This document shows, one piece after another, positions 7,728 through 15,439 of a stretch of DNA of 64,000 bases (positions within the stretch are counted from its first letter, which is position 1; the number at the start of each line of letters is the position of its first letter). Origin of the DNA: Mesorhizobium zhangyense (lineage in GTDB: Bacteria > Pseudomonadota > Alphaproteobacteria > Rhizobiales > Rhizobiaceae); assembly GCF_011045115.1 (NCBI RefSeq), contig NZ_JAAKZG010000001.1, positions 310,001 through 374,000 of the forward strand. The letters are read 5' to 3'. The notes below the pieces were generated by a model. The model saw only the letters and a list, made by a program, of their open reading frames with translations, was not told the DNA's origin and ran no database searches. The translations under genes were made by a program, and so were the position numbers.

Positions 7728-8975
7728 TCAAGCCTTGTAGATGACCTGCCGCACGTCGATATACTCTGCGCGGAAGCCAGCCTCGCAATAGTGGAGATAG
7801 AACTCCCAGAGCTTCTTGAAGCGGTCGTCGAAGCCGAGCGGCACGATCTTTTCCCAGGATCCCCAGAAACGCAGCCGCCATTCGGCAAGCGTGCGGGCGT
7901 AATCCTGCGGGAAGACACGCTCGCGCAGATAGGACAGGCCCTGATCGGCACCGAGCGATTTCAGGATCGCCGGTGTCGGCAGCATGCCGCCCGGAAAGAC
8001 GTAGCGCTGGATGAAATCCGGCCGGCTGCGGTAGATCGAATAGGCGCTTTCGTTGATGGTGATGATCTGCATGCCGGCAGTGCCGCCGGCCTTCAGGCAG
8101 TCCTTGACCTTGCCGAAGAACACCGGCCAGTATTTTTCGCCGACGGCCTCGAACATCTCAATCGAGGCAATGCGGTCGTATTTGCCGGTTTCGTCGCGAT
8201 AATCCTGCAGCTTGATCTCGACCTTGTCGGAAAGGCCGGCCTTGGCGATGCGGGCAGTGGCGAAATCATGCTGCTCGCGGCTGATGGTCAGGCCGGTGAC
8301 GCGGCAGCCGATTTCGCGCGCGGCAAATTCGGCAAAGCCGCCCCAGCCACAGCCGATCTCCAGCACATGGTCCTTGGCGCGGATGCCGACATCCTTGGCC
8401 AGCGCCCGGTATTTCGCGGTCTGCGCGCTTTCAAGATCATTGGCGCCGGCCGAAAACAGCGCCGAGGAATAGGTCATGGTCGGGTCCAGCCATTCCTTGT
8501 AGAAGGCGTTGCCGAGATCGTAGTGGGCGGAAATGTTCTTCTTCGAGCCGCGGTGCGTGTTTTCGTTGAGCCAATGGCGGATGCGCTGAACCGCATTCAG
8601 CAGCCAGCTCGCACCGCCCGCCAGGCGTTCGCCGGTTTCGGAATTGACCACGAAGAGCTCGAGAAACGAGGTCACGTCCGGGCTTTCCCAATCGCCGTCC
8701 ATATAGGATTCGGCAACGCCGATCGTGCCGCCGGTGAAGGCGCGGCCGGGCAGGCGCCAGTTGTTCAGCACGAGCTGTGCGTCCGGGCCGGGCGCCTTGC
8801 CGCCGACCAGGACGGCACGGCCGTCCGGCAAGGTGATCTTGAGCGTACCGCGAGCAAGGTTCATGGCCGCCGACAGCACCATGCGCGCCTTGGCCGGCAG
8901 GCCCCGCGCCACGTCGGCGAAATTGCGTTCGTCCAGCCTTATCGCGTCGTCGGATGCGGCGTGATCCTGCGTCAT
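7728..8975 (-). CDS. cfa: cyclopropane-fatty-acyl-phospholipid synthase
   Basis: Transfers a methylene group from S-adenosylmethionine to the double bond of unsaturated acyl chains in membrane phospholipids, usually in stationary phase or acid stress. The 415-residue length matches the family. AHYDLGNAFYKEWLD, with TMTYSSALF, is the conserved substrate segment and VLEIGCGWGGFAEFA the SAM-binding motif I. GRRNGSGK-like features of kinases are absent, as expected. The start MTQDHAAS has GAGGGG upstream; a GTG 42 bases earlier is possible. In related bacteria cfa sits beside DUF1365 and an FAD oxidoreductase; here only a DUF1365 remnant is left upstream. Confidence 0.93.
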   Translation of the reverse strand: MTQDHAASDDAIRLDERNFADVARGLPAKARMVLSAAMNLARGTLKITLPDGRAVLVGGKAPGPDAQLVLNNWRLPGRAFTGGTIGVAESYMDGDWESPDVTSFLELFVVNSETGERLAGGASWLLNAVQRIRHWLNENTHRGSKKNISAHYDLGNAFYKEWLDPTMTYSSALFSAGANDLESAQTAKYRALAKDVGIRAKDHVLEIGCGWGGFAEFAAREIGCRVTGLTISREQHDFATARIAKAGLSDKVEIKLQDYRDETGKYDRIASIEMFEAVGEKYWPVFFGKVKDCLKAGGTAGMQIITINESAYSIYRSRPDFIQRYVFPGGMLPTPAILKSLGADQGLSYLRERVFPQDYARTLAEWRLRFWGSWEKIVPLGFDDRFKKLWEFYLHYCEAGFRAEYIDVRQVIYKA

Positions 8976-9047
8976 GTCAGATCCCCTCAGATCCCCGATT
9001 TCGTCGGCAAAGCCCACGCATGCCCTCGCATGCTGGTGGCTTTCCTC

Positions 9048-9240
9048 TCATTCACCGGGTTCGAACGCTCCACCATGATCACGGTAGCTGACCGTTTCAG
9101 GAGCCGGTGGGCTCCTTTTGAAACGGGCGCCCTTCAACCACAGTTTCAGCGCCTCCCAGTGGATTCCTGCCATGATCTTCCATGTCATCAAGGGAAACTT
9201 CAAGAGGCAGAGTGAAAGGGAGGCCGTACCAAGCTTTTCA
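9048..9240 (-). pseudogene. C-terminal remnant of a DUF1365-family gene
   Basis: The minus-strand reading contains KFPLMTWKIMAGIHWEALKL followed by WLKGARFKRSPPAP, which is the conserved C-terminal end of DUF1365 proteins (normally about 250 residues). Upstream the frame becomes unrelated sequence, and no start or N-terminal part can be found, so only about 60 residues survive. DUF1365 genes usually precede cfa in the same direction, as this fragment does. I infer a deletion of most of the gene with the cfa-proximal tail left behind. Recognition is from memory of the family motif. Confidence 0.6.
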
Positions 9241-9356
9241 CGCCCCTGATCGAGAACGCTTTTCGCCGCCCGACCGACCAAAAGTCTCAACCGGTCATTT
9301 ACGATCGGGTGGAGCTGATGGTGGTAGTATTGCAGGCGTTGGGGTATCGTGCCGGC

Positions 9357-9485
9357 ATGCGCTATGTCGTTGCCGTGGTCATCGTCACTGTCTTCCTGAT
9401 CTGGGATGCCACGTCCAATCAGGGCCGCTATCTGGATCATGGCGTGCGCCTGTTGCGCCACGCGATGAGCTACTTCGGCGGCTGA
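9357..9485 (+). CDS. 42-residue single-pass membrane protein
   Basis: A very short gene: MRYVVAVVIVTVFLIWD starts a single transmembrane helix, followed by a basic, aromatic tail ending LLRHAMSYFGG. Short proteins of this pattern (MRYxxA...FLIWDxxxNxGRY...) occur in rhizobia. An in-frame ATG at 9318 would give 55 residues, but its Shine-Dalgarno is too close; GGGG lies 12 bases before 9357. It lies antisense to the region where the body of the lost DUF1365 gene should be. Function unknown. Confidence 0.55.
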   Translation: MRYVVAVVIVTVFLIWDATSNQGRYLDHGVRLLRHAMSYFGG

Positions 9486-9589
9486 TCGACGAAATTTCCG
9501 GCAGGCTGCGGCTGAAAGCCCTTGGCTTGAGAGATTGACGCGGGCGCGATAGCGACCCAAAAGACGCCTCGAGAATTCAGGAGGCGTAC

Positions 9590-9883
9590 GTGATCCGGCA
9601 TATCGTGTTTTTCAACGCCAGGCGTGAAGAGGATATCGCGGCTGTCCGCGACGGGCTGCGGGCGCTGGCTTCGATCCCGTATTCCGATCACTTTGAAGTG
9701 ACATTCAACACCAAGGTCGATCCGCTCGGAAACGAGATCGACGTGGTGGTCTATGCCGAATTCGCCGACGAGGCAGCGCTGGCGGCGTACAAGGCGCATC
9801 CGACCTATGATGCGACGACGCGAAAGGTGCGGCCGCTGCGCGAATTGCGTTTCTCGGCCGACGTCGTGGCCGAACGCGCCTGA
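9590..9883 (+). CDS. Dabb (stress-responsive alpha/beta barrel) family protein
   Basis: A 97-residue single-domain protein. It opens with the Dabb signature MIRHIVFFNAR (first residue encoded by GTG), has a central FEVTFNTKVDPLGNE and ends with the YAEFADEAALAAYKAHPTY pattern of the ferredoxin-like fold. AGGAGG lies at ideal distance from the GTG, which decides the start. Dabb proteins are dimeric barrels found in stress proteins and polyketide cyclases; the substrate here cannot be read. Its neighbours offer no pathway clue. Confidence 0.85.
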   Translation: MIRHIVFFNARREEDIAAVRDGLRALASIPYSDHFEVTFNTKVDPLGNEIDVVVYAEFADEAALAAYKAHPTYDATTRKVRPLRELRFSADVVAERA

Positions 9884-9893
9884 CGGCGTCGGT

Positions 9894-10199
9894 TCAGGCT
9901 GCTTCGCTACGCAGAATCGCCTGTTCGTGGTCCGAGGGGCGGTGCCCTCTTAGATAGAGCGCGCAAGTGGTGCGCAGCATGGACGCGAAGTTCGGTATTT
10001 CGCCGTTTATCTCGATCGCCTCGTCGTAAAGCTTCGATATGAATTTCGGCGTCGTCAGCCCCTGGCCGTCGGCGATCTCGTCCAGCAGCGCCCAGAACGT
10101 CGCTTCAAGCTGGATGCTGGTCGAGTGGCCGCCGATGCGAATCGAGCGGTTGATCTGGCGATAGCCTTCCGGATCCTGTCCGGCAAAAACCCTGCACAT
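9894..10199 (-). CDS. ribbon-helix-helix (RHH_4) domain protein
   Basis: A 101-residue protein with a ribbon-helix-helix DNA-binding fold at about residues 18-85. The strand-helix part is NRSIRIGGHSTSIQLEATFW, with LLDEIADGQGLT next, then helix TPKFISKLYDEAIEI. This RHH_4 type is frequent in Rhizobiales and is probably a small transcription regulator. GGGAGG precedes the ATG. It ends 10 bases from the convergent Dabb gene. No toxin or operator partner is visible, so it is not placed in a toxin-antitoxin pair. The 10200-10415 gap upstream shows only promoter-like DNA. Confidence 0.8.
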   Translation of the reverse strand: MCRVFAGQDPEGYRQINRSIRIGGHSTSIQLEATFWALLDEIADGQGLTTPKFISKLYDEAIEINGEIPNFASMLRTTCALYLRGHRPSDHEQAILRSEAA

Positions 10200-10415
10200 C
10201 TCTCATTCCTCCCGGTTTTTCTTGGTTTTGGCGGCGCTTGCGCCCGCTGATGGTATATTCGACGGAAATGCAGATCGCCGCAATCGAACTTTGGTGCCTA
10301 GCGTGATTGTGACCGGCGATCAATTTCCTGCGTGGTAACGGGCTGCCACCAACTTGGATGCACCGCGCTCATAATCCGATTCACATCGAAGGCGTAACGG
10401 ATTGCGGGGACAGAT

Positions 10416-10811
10416 TTGGCCAAAGCGATACACATGATGATCCGGGTTCTTGAAGAAACCCGGTCCGTGGAATTCTACAAACAGGCATTCGGGCTCGAAA
10501 TCGCCGACAGGCTGGATTTCGAGACCTTTACGCTCGTCTATCTGCGCAACGCCGAGGCCGACTTAGAGGTCGAACTCACCATCAACAAAGGCCGCGAGGA
10601 ACCTTACGCGCTGGGCGATGGCTACGGCCATATCGCCTTCTGCGTCGATCATCTCGACGTCGAGCATGCCCGTTTTGAGGCGCTCGGCCTCGCTCCTCGC
10701 AAAATCGTCGAATTCAACCGGGAGGGCGCTTTGCTCGCCCGGTTCTTCTTCGTCGCCGATCCGGACGGCTACCAGATCGAGGTGCTGCAACGGCACGGCC
10801 GCTACAAATAG
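10416..10811 (+). CDS. VOC-family glyoxalase I-like protein
   Basis: A 131-residue vicinal-oxygen-chelate protein resembling lactoylglutathione lyase. It begins MAKAIHMMIRVLEETRSVEF at a TTG codon preceded by GCGGGGA. Both half-domains are present: SVEFYKQAFGLEI in the first and HIAFCVDHLDVEHARFEALG in the second, with the metal-ligand pattern His/Glu in HMMIRV, VELT, GHIAF and YQIEVLQ. A role in methylglyoxal detoxification is likely. A second glyoxalase-like gene lies at 19424-19864, so the genome has at least two. Confidence 0.88.
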   Translation: MAKAIHMMIRVLEETRSVEFYKQAFGLEIADRLDFETFTLVYLRNAEADLEVELTINKGREEPYALGDGYGHIAFCVDHLDVEHARFEALGLAPRKIVEFNREGALLARFFFVADPDGYQIEVLQRHGRYK

Positions 10812-10895
10812 GGACGGGGTGATCCGCACTCGGGAGGAGTGCGGCCCAGCCAGCAACGGCGCCTTCAGGCGCAAAGCAAGCAAGGGAGGAACAAA

Positions 10896-11429
10896 ATGGT
10901 CACGATCCATGAAGGCAGGCCCGGCCTGTCGCGACGTGAGCTGCTGAAACGCGGCGGCGTGGGCGCTGCGCTACTGGTCATCAGCGGCAGCGCGGTCATC
11001 AGCCCGCAGCATGCCTGGGGGCTCGAAACGACGGCCCTCAAGCCCGAGACGATGGCAACGCTGATCCAGATGGCGCGCGACATCTATCCGCACGACCAGG
11101 TGCCGGACAAATATTACGCCATCGCCGTCAAGAGCCATGACGAGGCGGCCGGTAAGGATGCCGCGCACAAGGAACTCATCGAAAAAGGCATTGCCGATCT
11201 CGACCAGAAGGCGGGCGCCGGGGGCTATGCCGGGCTCGGCTGGGAGGAGGAGCGGGTGAAGCTTCTGCAGGGTATCGAGGACACGCCGTTCTTCCAGGCG
11301 GTCCGGGGCGGGCTCGTCGTCGGTCTCTACAATCAAAAGGAGATCTGGCCAATCTTCGGCTATGAGGGCGAGTCCTACTCCAAGGGAGGCTATATCGCGC
11401 GCGGCTTCGACGACATTGAGTGGCTATAG
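10896..11429 (+). CDS. gluconate 2-dehydrogenase subunit 3-family protein with Tat signal
   Basis: A 177-residue small subunit. AGGGAGGAAC places the start at 10896; an ATG 57 bases upstream is rejected. Residues 7-40 are a twin-arginine signal (SRRELLKRGG plus a hydrophobic stretch). The rest matches the gluconate 2-dehydrogenase gamma family, with the MARDIYPHDQVPDKYY segment. These subunits carry their GMC flavoprotein partner across the membrane through the Tat pathway. The partner gene follows 48 bases later. No membrane cytochrome c gene is present on either side. Confidence 0.88.
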   Translation: MVTIHEGRPGLSRRELLKRGGVGAALLVISGSAVISPQHAWGLETTALKPETMATLIQMARDIYPHDQVPDKYYAIAVKSHDEAAGKDAAHKELIEKGIADLDQKAGAGGYAGLGWEEERVKLLQGIEDTPFFQAVRGGLVVGLYNQKEIWPIFGYEGESYSKGGYIARGFDDIEWL

Positions 11430-11477
11430 AGCTCGTTTCGTCAAGCCATTGCAATTATTGACCTTTGGGAGGAAACC

Positions 11478-13049
11478 ATGGTCGCGAAATATGATCTGAA
11501 CGATGACAAGGTCGTCGTAATCATCGGCTCCGGCGCCGGCGGCGGCACGCTCGGCAACGAACTCGCCCAGAAGGGCATCGACGTAGTGATACTCGAAGCC
11601 GGCAATCGTTACGAATATGCGGATTTTATCAATGACGAATGGGATAGCTTTGCCCAGCTCTCCTGGGGTGATCCGCGCACCGCTTCAGGTGGCTGGCGCG
11701 TCGCCAAGGATTTTTCGGGCCTTCCAGCCTGGATCGTCAAGGCTGTCGGTGGAACCACAACCCATTGGGCCGGCGCATCGCTTCGCCTGCAGGAGCATGA
11801 ATTCAAGGCGCTGACCCATTACGGCAAGATCGAGGGTGCGAACCTGCTTGACTGGCCACTGACGCTGGCGGAACTGGAGCCATACTACGCCAAGGCCGAA
11901 GACAAGATGGGCGTGACCCGCACCAACGGCATCGAAGGCCTGCCGGGAAACAACAATTTCAAGATCCTGAAGGCCGGCGCCGACGCGCTTGGCTACAAGG
12001 AATGCCACACCGGCAATATGGCGATCAATTCGGCAGAGCGTGACGGCCGCATGGCCTGCCAGCAGACTGGGTTCTGCTTCCAAGGCTGCAAATGGGGCGC
12101 GAAATGGTCGACGCTCTATACGGAAATCCCCAAGGGCGAAGAAACCGGCAAGCTGGAGGTTCGCCCCAACAGCCATGTCGTCAAGATCGAGCACGACGAC
12201 AGCGGCAAGGTGACGAGCGTCGTCTACGCCGACAAGGACGGCAAGCTGCAAAGCCAGAAGGCGCGCATCGTCTGCGTCGCCGGCAATTCTATCGAGAGCC
12301 CGCGGCTGCTGCTTAACTCGGCATCTTCGAAGTTTCCTGACGGGCTTGCCAATTCGTCGGGGCAGGTGGGCAAGAACTACATGCGCCACACCACCGGCTC
12401 GGTCTACGCCATCTTCGACAAGCCGGTGCATATGTATCGCGGCACGACCATGGCCGGAATCGTACGGGACGAAGCAAAGCACGATCCTTCGCGCGGCTTC
12501 GTCGGCGGGTATGAGCTGGAGACGCTGGCGCTCGGGCTGCCCTTCATGGCCGCCTTCCTCAATCCAGGCGGGTGGGGCCGAGGGTTCACCACGGCGCTCG
12601 ACCACTACGACCATATGGCCGGCATGTGGATCGTCGGCGAGGACATGCCGCAGGAACAGAACGCCGTGAAACTGCATGGCGAGATGAAAGACAAATACGC
12701 CATGCCGATCCCCGATGTCTGGTTTACCGACCATCCCAATGACGATGCCATGCGCAACCATGCCTACAAGCAGGGCATGGCCATGTATGACGCTGTGGGT
12801 GCAACGCGGACCTTCCCGACGCCGCCATATCCCTCCACGCACAATCTCGGCACCAACCGCATGAGCGAGAAGGCGTTGGATGGCGTAGTCAACAAGTTCG
12901 GCCAGACGCACGACATCAAGAACCTGTTCGTGTCGGACGGCAGCCAGTTCACCACCGGCGGTGCGGAAAACCCGACGCTGACCATCGTGACGCTGGCAAT
13001 CCGGCAGGCAGATCACATCGCCAAGGAAATGGCGGCAAAGAACATCTAG
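11478..13049 (+). CDS. GMC-family oxidoreductase, large subunit
   Basis: A 523-residue FAD enzyme of the glucose-methanol-choline family, most like the large subunits of gluconate, sorbitol or fructose dehydrogenases. The N-terminal FAD motif is GSGAGGGTLGNELAQKG at about residues 14-30. A Cys-containing stretch CQQTGFCFQGCKWGAKWST is at about 196-214. The C-terminal active-site part SDGSQFTTGGAENPTLTI is at about 485-502, preceded by the conserved HNLGTNRM. It has no signal of its own and probably crosses the membrane bound to the Tat-tagged small subunit. The oxidised sugar or polyol cannot be told from sequence. Confidence 0.9.
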   Translation: MVAKYDLNDDKVVVIIGSGAGGGTLGNELAQKGIDVVILEAGNRYEYADFINDEWDSFAQLSWGDPRTASGGWRVAKDFSGLPAWIVKAVGGTTTHWAGASLRLQEHEFKALTHYGKIEGANLLDWPLTLAELEPYYAKAEDKMGVTRTNGIEGLPGNNNFKILKAGADALGYKECHTGNMAINSAERDGRMACQQTGFCFQGCKWGAKWSTLYTEIPKGEETGKLEVRPNSHVVKIEHDDSGKVTSVVYADKDGKLQSQKARIVCVAGNSIESPRLLLNSASSKFPDGLANSSGQVGKNYMRHTTGSVYAIFDKPVHMYRGTTMAGIVRDEAKHDPSRGFVGGYELETLALGLPFMAAFLNPGGWGRGFTTALDHYDHMAGMWIVGEDMPQEQNAVKLHGEMKDKYAMPIPDVWFTDHPNDDAMRNHAYKQGMAMYDAVGATRTFPTPPYPSTHNLGTNRMSEKALDGVVNKFGQTHDIKNLFVSDGSQFTTGGAENPTLTIVTLAIRQADHIAKEMAAKNI

Positions 13050-13072
13050 GACGACCTCCCCGAGACCCTGCC

Positions 13073-13114
13073 TCCGGCGTGGAATGTCTTTCGACATTCT
13101 GCGCCGGATTTTTT
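13073..13114 (+). terminator. rho-independent terminator after GMC gene
   Basis: A long stem built from CCGGCG and GGAATGTC with partners GACATTC and CGCCGG around a TTTC loop is followed by six T. It ends the two-gene dehydrogenase operon. Confidence 0.85.
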
Positions 13115-13164
13115 GTGCGCAAGCTGTGCCAAAAATGGATGCATAGGTCGTGTCTGCGTAGAAT

Positions 13165-13179
13165 TTGTGCATCGCACAA
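13165..13179. promoter_or_regulatory. TTGTGC-ATC-GCACAA operator-like dyad
   Basis: A perfect 6 bp inverted repeat with a 3-base centre lies in a 485-base gap without a gene (13050-13534). The half-site TTGTGCAT recurs at 13207-13214. No regulator can be named with confidence. The gap otherwise holds AT-rich stretches that could be a promoter. Confidence 0.35.
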
Positions 13180-13534
13180 TATCGATTGCACTAATATAAC
13201 CCATAGTTGTGCATGAACGATCGCGCCCAATGTCACTGTGATCTATTCTATCCATTTGAAAATTATAGGATAATCGTATCTCGTCTGAATCGAGCGTTAG
13301 TTGGCACGGCGATTGCATTGCTTCTTGCGTGCGAGTCGCGGGGGGCTCGCATGCCAGTTTCGGGATTTCATCCCACATTCGTTGCCTTCGAGGGGAAGGC
13401 GCTCGACCGGAGCGCGGCGTTACGATCGCGCCCGGTCGAGCCAGCTATCTGGGACTTGCTGCCCGCCCACATGGACATTGCGCACAAAGCCTTTATTCAT
13501 GTCGGGCAGGGCGCTTTGCCCCAACAGGCAGAAA

Positions 13535-13783
13535 ATGCTCAGACCGCAGAAAATCCCGATCAGCCAGATCTATGTGCCAACGGAGCGCCGCAAGACGTTG
13601 CATCCGGATACGGTGCGGGTGATTGCCGAGAGCATCGTCGAAAACGGTCAGCAGACGCCGATACAGGTGCGTTTCGACGGCAAGCGCTACATCCTCGTCG
13701 AAGGGCTGCACCGGCTTGAAGCGGTGAAATGGCTCGGCGAGACGACGATCGATGGCTACATCGTGCAGGCCAAGCGGCACTAG
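13535..13783 (+). CDS. small ParB-like nuclease-domain protein
   Basis: An 82-residue protein that is little more than a ParB N-terminal domain. IPISQIYVPTERR is the first strand, HPDTVRVIAESIVENGQQTP the helix and turn, and ILVEGLHRLEAVKWLGE the conserved ligand-binding box, with G-HR in place of the usual GERR. No helix-turn-helix or dimer domain follows, so this is not the chromosome-partitioning ParB. Such stand-alone forms recur in rhizobia with unknown role. The start is chosen at MLRPQKIP because upstream codons are not conserved in character; the Shine-Dalgarno is weak. Confidence 0.75.
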   Translation: MLRPQKIPISQIYVPTERRKTLHPDTVRVIAESIVENGQQTPIQVRFDGKRYILVEGLHRLEAVKWLGETTIDGYIVQAKRH

Positions 13784-13830
13784 GGGCCTTTTTGCGTCAC
13801 CGAAGCGAATTCTGAAAGGTCTCTTAAATC

Positions 13831-14598
13831 CTAGCCGTGACGGCCCTTCGCCACCTCCTGAGTCAGCGTGGTGATGAAGCGCTTGGTGCGCTCGCGCTGC
13901 GGATTGTCGAAGACCTCCCGCGCCGGGCCGGTTTCGACTACCAAGCCGGCATCCAGAAACACGACTTCGTTGGCGATGGATGAAGCAAGACGAAGGTCAT
14001 GCGTGGCCATGACCATGGTCGTGCCTTCCCTGGCGAGGTCACTCAGAACGTCGACTACCTCCTGAGCGAGTTCCGGGTCGAGCGCCGATGTAGGCTCATC
14101 GCAGAGCAGAACCTTGGGCGAGGGCGCGAGCGCGCGGGCAATCGCGACGCGCTGCTGCTGACCGCCCGAAAGCGTGGCCGGCCAGGCATCGGCCTTGTGG
14201 GCCATGCCGACCTTTTCCAGAAGTGCCGCTGCGCGCTCTCGCGCCTTGGCCTCCGGCCATTTGAGGACGGTGGTCAGAGCCTCCATGACGTTTTCGATTG
14301 CGGTGCGGTGGGGGAAAAGCTGGAAATTCTGGAACACCATGCCGGTCTGGCGGCGCAGGCGCTGGATCGCGGCAGTAGTGACCTTCTGGCCGGGATGGAA
14401 CTCCAGCCGGTCGTTGCCGATGCGCACCGCGCCTGACGTCGGTATTTCCAGAAGGTTGATGCAGCGCAGAAGCGTGCTCTTGCCGCCGCCCGACGGGCCG
14501 ACGAGGGCCGTCACGGTGCCTTCCCTGATGGCGACGGAGACGCCCTTGAGGACCATCAGATCGCCGAACTGCTTTTCGATGTTTTCCAGACCGATCAT
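13831..14598 (-). CDS. tcyN: amino acid (cystine-type) ABC transporter ATP-binding protein
   Basis: A 255-residue ATPase that powers uptake of a polar amino acid. Walker A GPSGGGKST is at about 35-43, the signature LSGGQQQR at about 144-151, Walker B VLLCDEPTSALD at about 163-174, and the switch histidine in ATHD. The start ATG overlaps the permease stop by four bases (ATGA), so the two are translationally coupled. It is third in the order binding protein, permease, ATPase. The cystine assignment rests on the binding protein; the ATPase alone cannot show the substrate. A frame-open extension upstream runs through the permease gene and is not real. Confidence 0.9.
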   Translation of the reverse strand: MIGLENIEKQFGDLMVLKGVSVAIREGTVTALVGPSGGGKSTLLRCINLLEIPTSGAVRIGNDRLEFHPGQKVTTAAIQRLRRQTGMVFQNFQLFPHRTAIENVMEALTTVLKWPEAKARERAAALLEKVGMAHKADAWPATLSGGQQQRVAIARALAPSPKVLLCDEPTSALDPELAQEVVDVLSDLAREGTTMVMATHDLRLASSIANEVVFLDAGLVVETGPAREVFDNPQRERTKRFITTLTQEVAKGRHG

Positions 14599-15275
14599 GA
14601 CCGTGCCTCGATAAAGCCACCATAGCGTCCGAGGCGGTGTTCGAGCCGGGACTGAAGTTGTGACAGGATGGAGCTCAACGCCAGATAGATGAGTGCCGCC
14701 TCGACATAGAGGATCAGTGGTTCGTAGGTGGTTGCGACGATGCGCTGGGCTGCCTGGAACAGTTCGGGCACGGTGATGGCTGCGGCAAGCGACGTGTCCT
14801 TGACCAGCGAAATGAAGGTGTTCGACAGCGGCGGCACGGCGACGCGGGCGGCCTGCGGCAGGATGGTTCGGCGCATGGCCTGCGACCACGTCATGCCGAT
14901 CGAATAGGCCGCTTCCCACTGGCCCTTCGGCACGGAGCCGATGACGGCACGGATGATCTCGGACGTGTAGGCCCCGACATTCAGCGTGAAGCCGATCAAT
15001 GCGGCTGGGAAGGCATCGAGCACGATACCGACGCTGGGCAGGCCGTAGAAGATCAGGAAAAGCTGCACCAGAAGCGGCGTGCCGCGGATGATCCAGACAT
15101 AGAAGCGCACGATCGCGACAAGCGGCGCGGGGCCGAACAGCCGGATGATGGCCACGATCAAACCGAGCGTGAGGCCAAGGGCGAAGGACAAAAGCGTGAG
15201 CGGGGCCGAAAACACGACAGCCGCCCATAGAAGCGGCCCGAGCGAATCCAGCATCAATTGAAGCCAGTGGGGCAA
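14595..15275 (-). CDS. tcyL: amino acid (cystine-type) ABC transporter permease
   Basis: A 226-residue inner-membrane permease with about five transmembrane helices of the HisMQ type. Typical segments are RFYVWIIRGTPLLVQLFLIF near residues 55-75 and the cytoplasmic coupling loop GQWEAAYSIGMTWSQAMRRT with ILPQA at about 135-160. It shares the operon with the ATPase (4-base overlap) and follows the binding protein after a gap of 164 bases that contains a hairpin. Confidence 0.9.
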   Translation of the reverse strand: MPHWLQLMLDSLGPLLWAAVVFSAPLTLLSFALGLTLGLIVAIIRLFGPAPLVAIVRFYVWIIRGTPLLVQLFLIFYGLPSVGIVLDAFPAALIGFTLNVGAYTSEIIRAVIGSVPKGQWEAAYSIGMTWSQAMRRTILPQAARVAVPPLSNTFISLVKDTSLAAAITVPELFQAAQRIVATTYEPLILYVEAALIYLALSSILSQLQSRLEHRLGRYGGFIEARS

Positions 15276-15392
15276 GGTATGTTCCTCCGGTCCCTACTTA
15301 AATTTCTCGGGAGCCAAGGTGCGGCTCGCGGATATGATCTAATTGCCGGGAAAGGTTGCAGGTTTTTCGCAAAAGATCATGCGCAAAATGAA

Positions 15393-15422
15393 AGGCGGAC
15401 CGGCCTGCCGGCCGATCCGCCT
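15393..15422 (-). terminator. intercistronic hairpin between binding protein and permease
   Basis: AGGCGGA (15393-15399) pairs with TCCGCCT (15416-15422), with CCGGCC/GGCC inside. It lies 17 bases after the binding protein stop. Such hairpins in ABC operons commonly protect the binding-protein message and reduce read-through, giving more binding protein than permease. Confidence 0.6.
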
Positions 15423-15439
15423 CATTGCACGCGATGCGA

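Noticed and set aside
9894-10199. Antitoxin of a toxin-antitoxin pair
   Set aside because: The RHH fold is present, but no toxin-like gene is adjacent; both neighbours are metabolic-type proteins on the other strand.
11685-13172. A 495-codon minus-strand frame
   Set aside because: Antisense to the GMC oxidoreductase gene; no protein character.
14599-15228. N-terminal extension of the ABC ATPase
   Set aside because: The open frame runs through the permease gene; the ATG overlapping the permease stop is the natural start.
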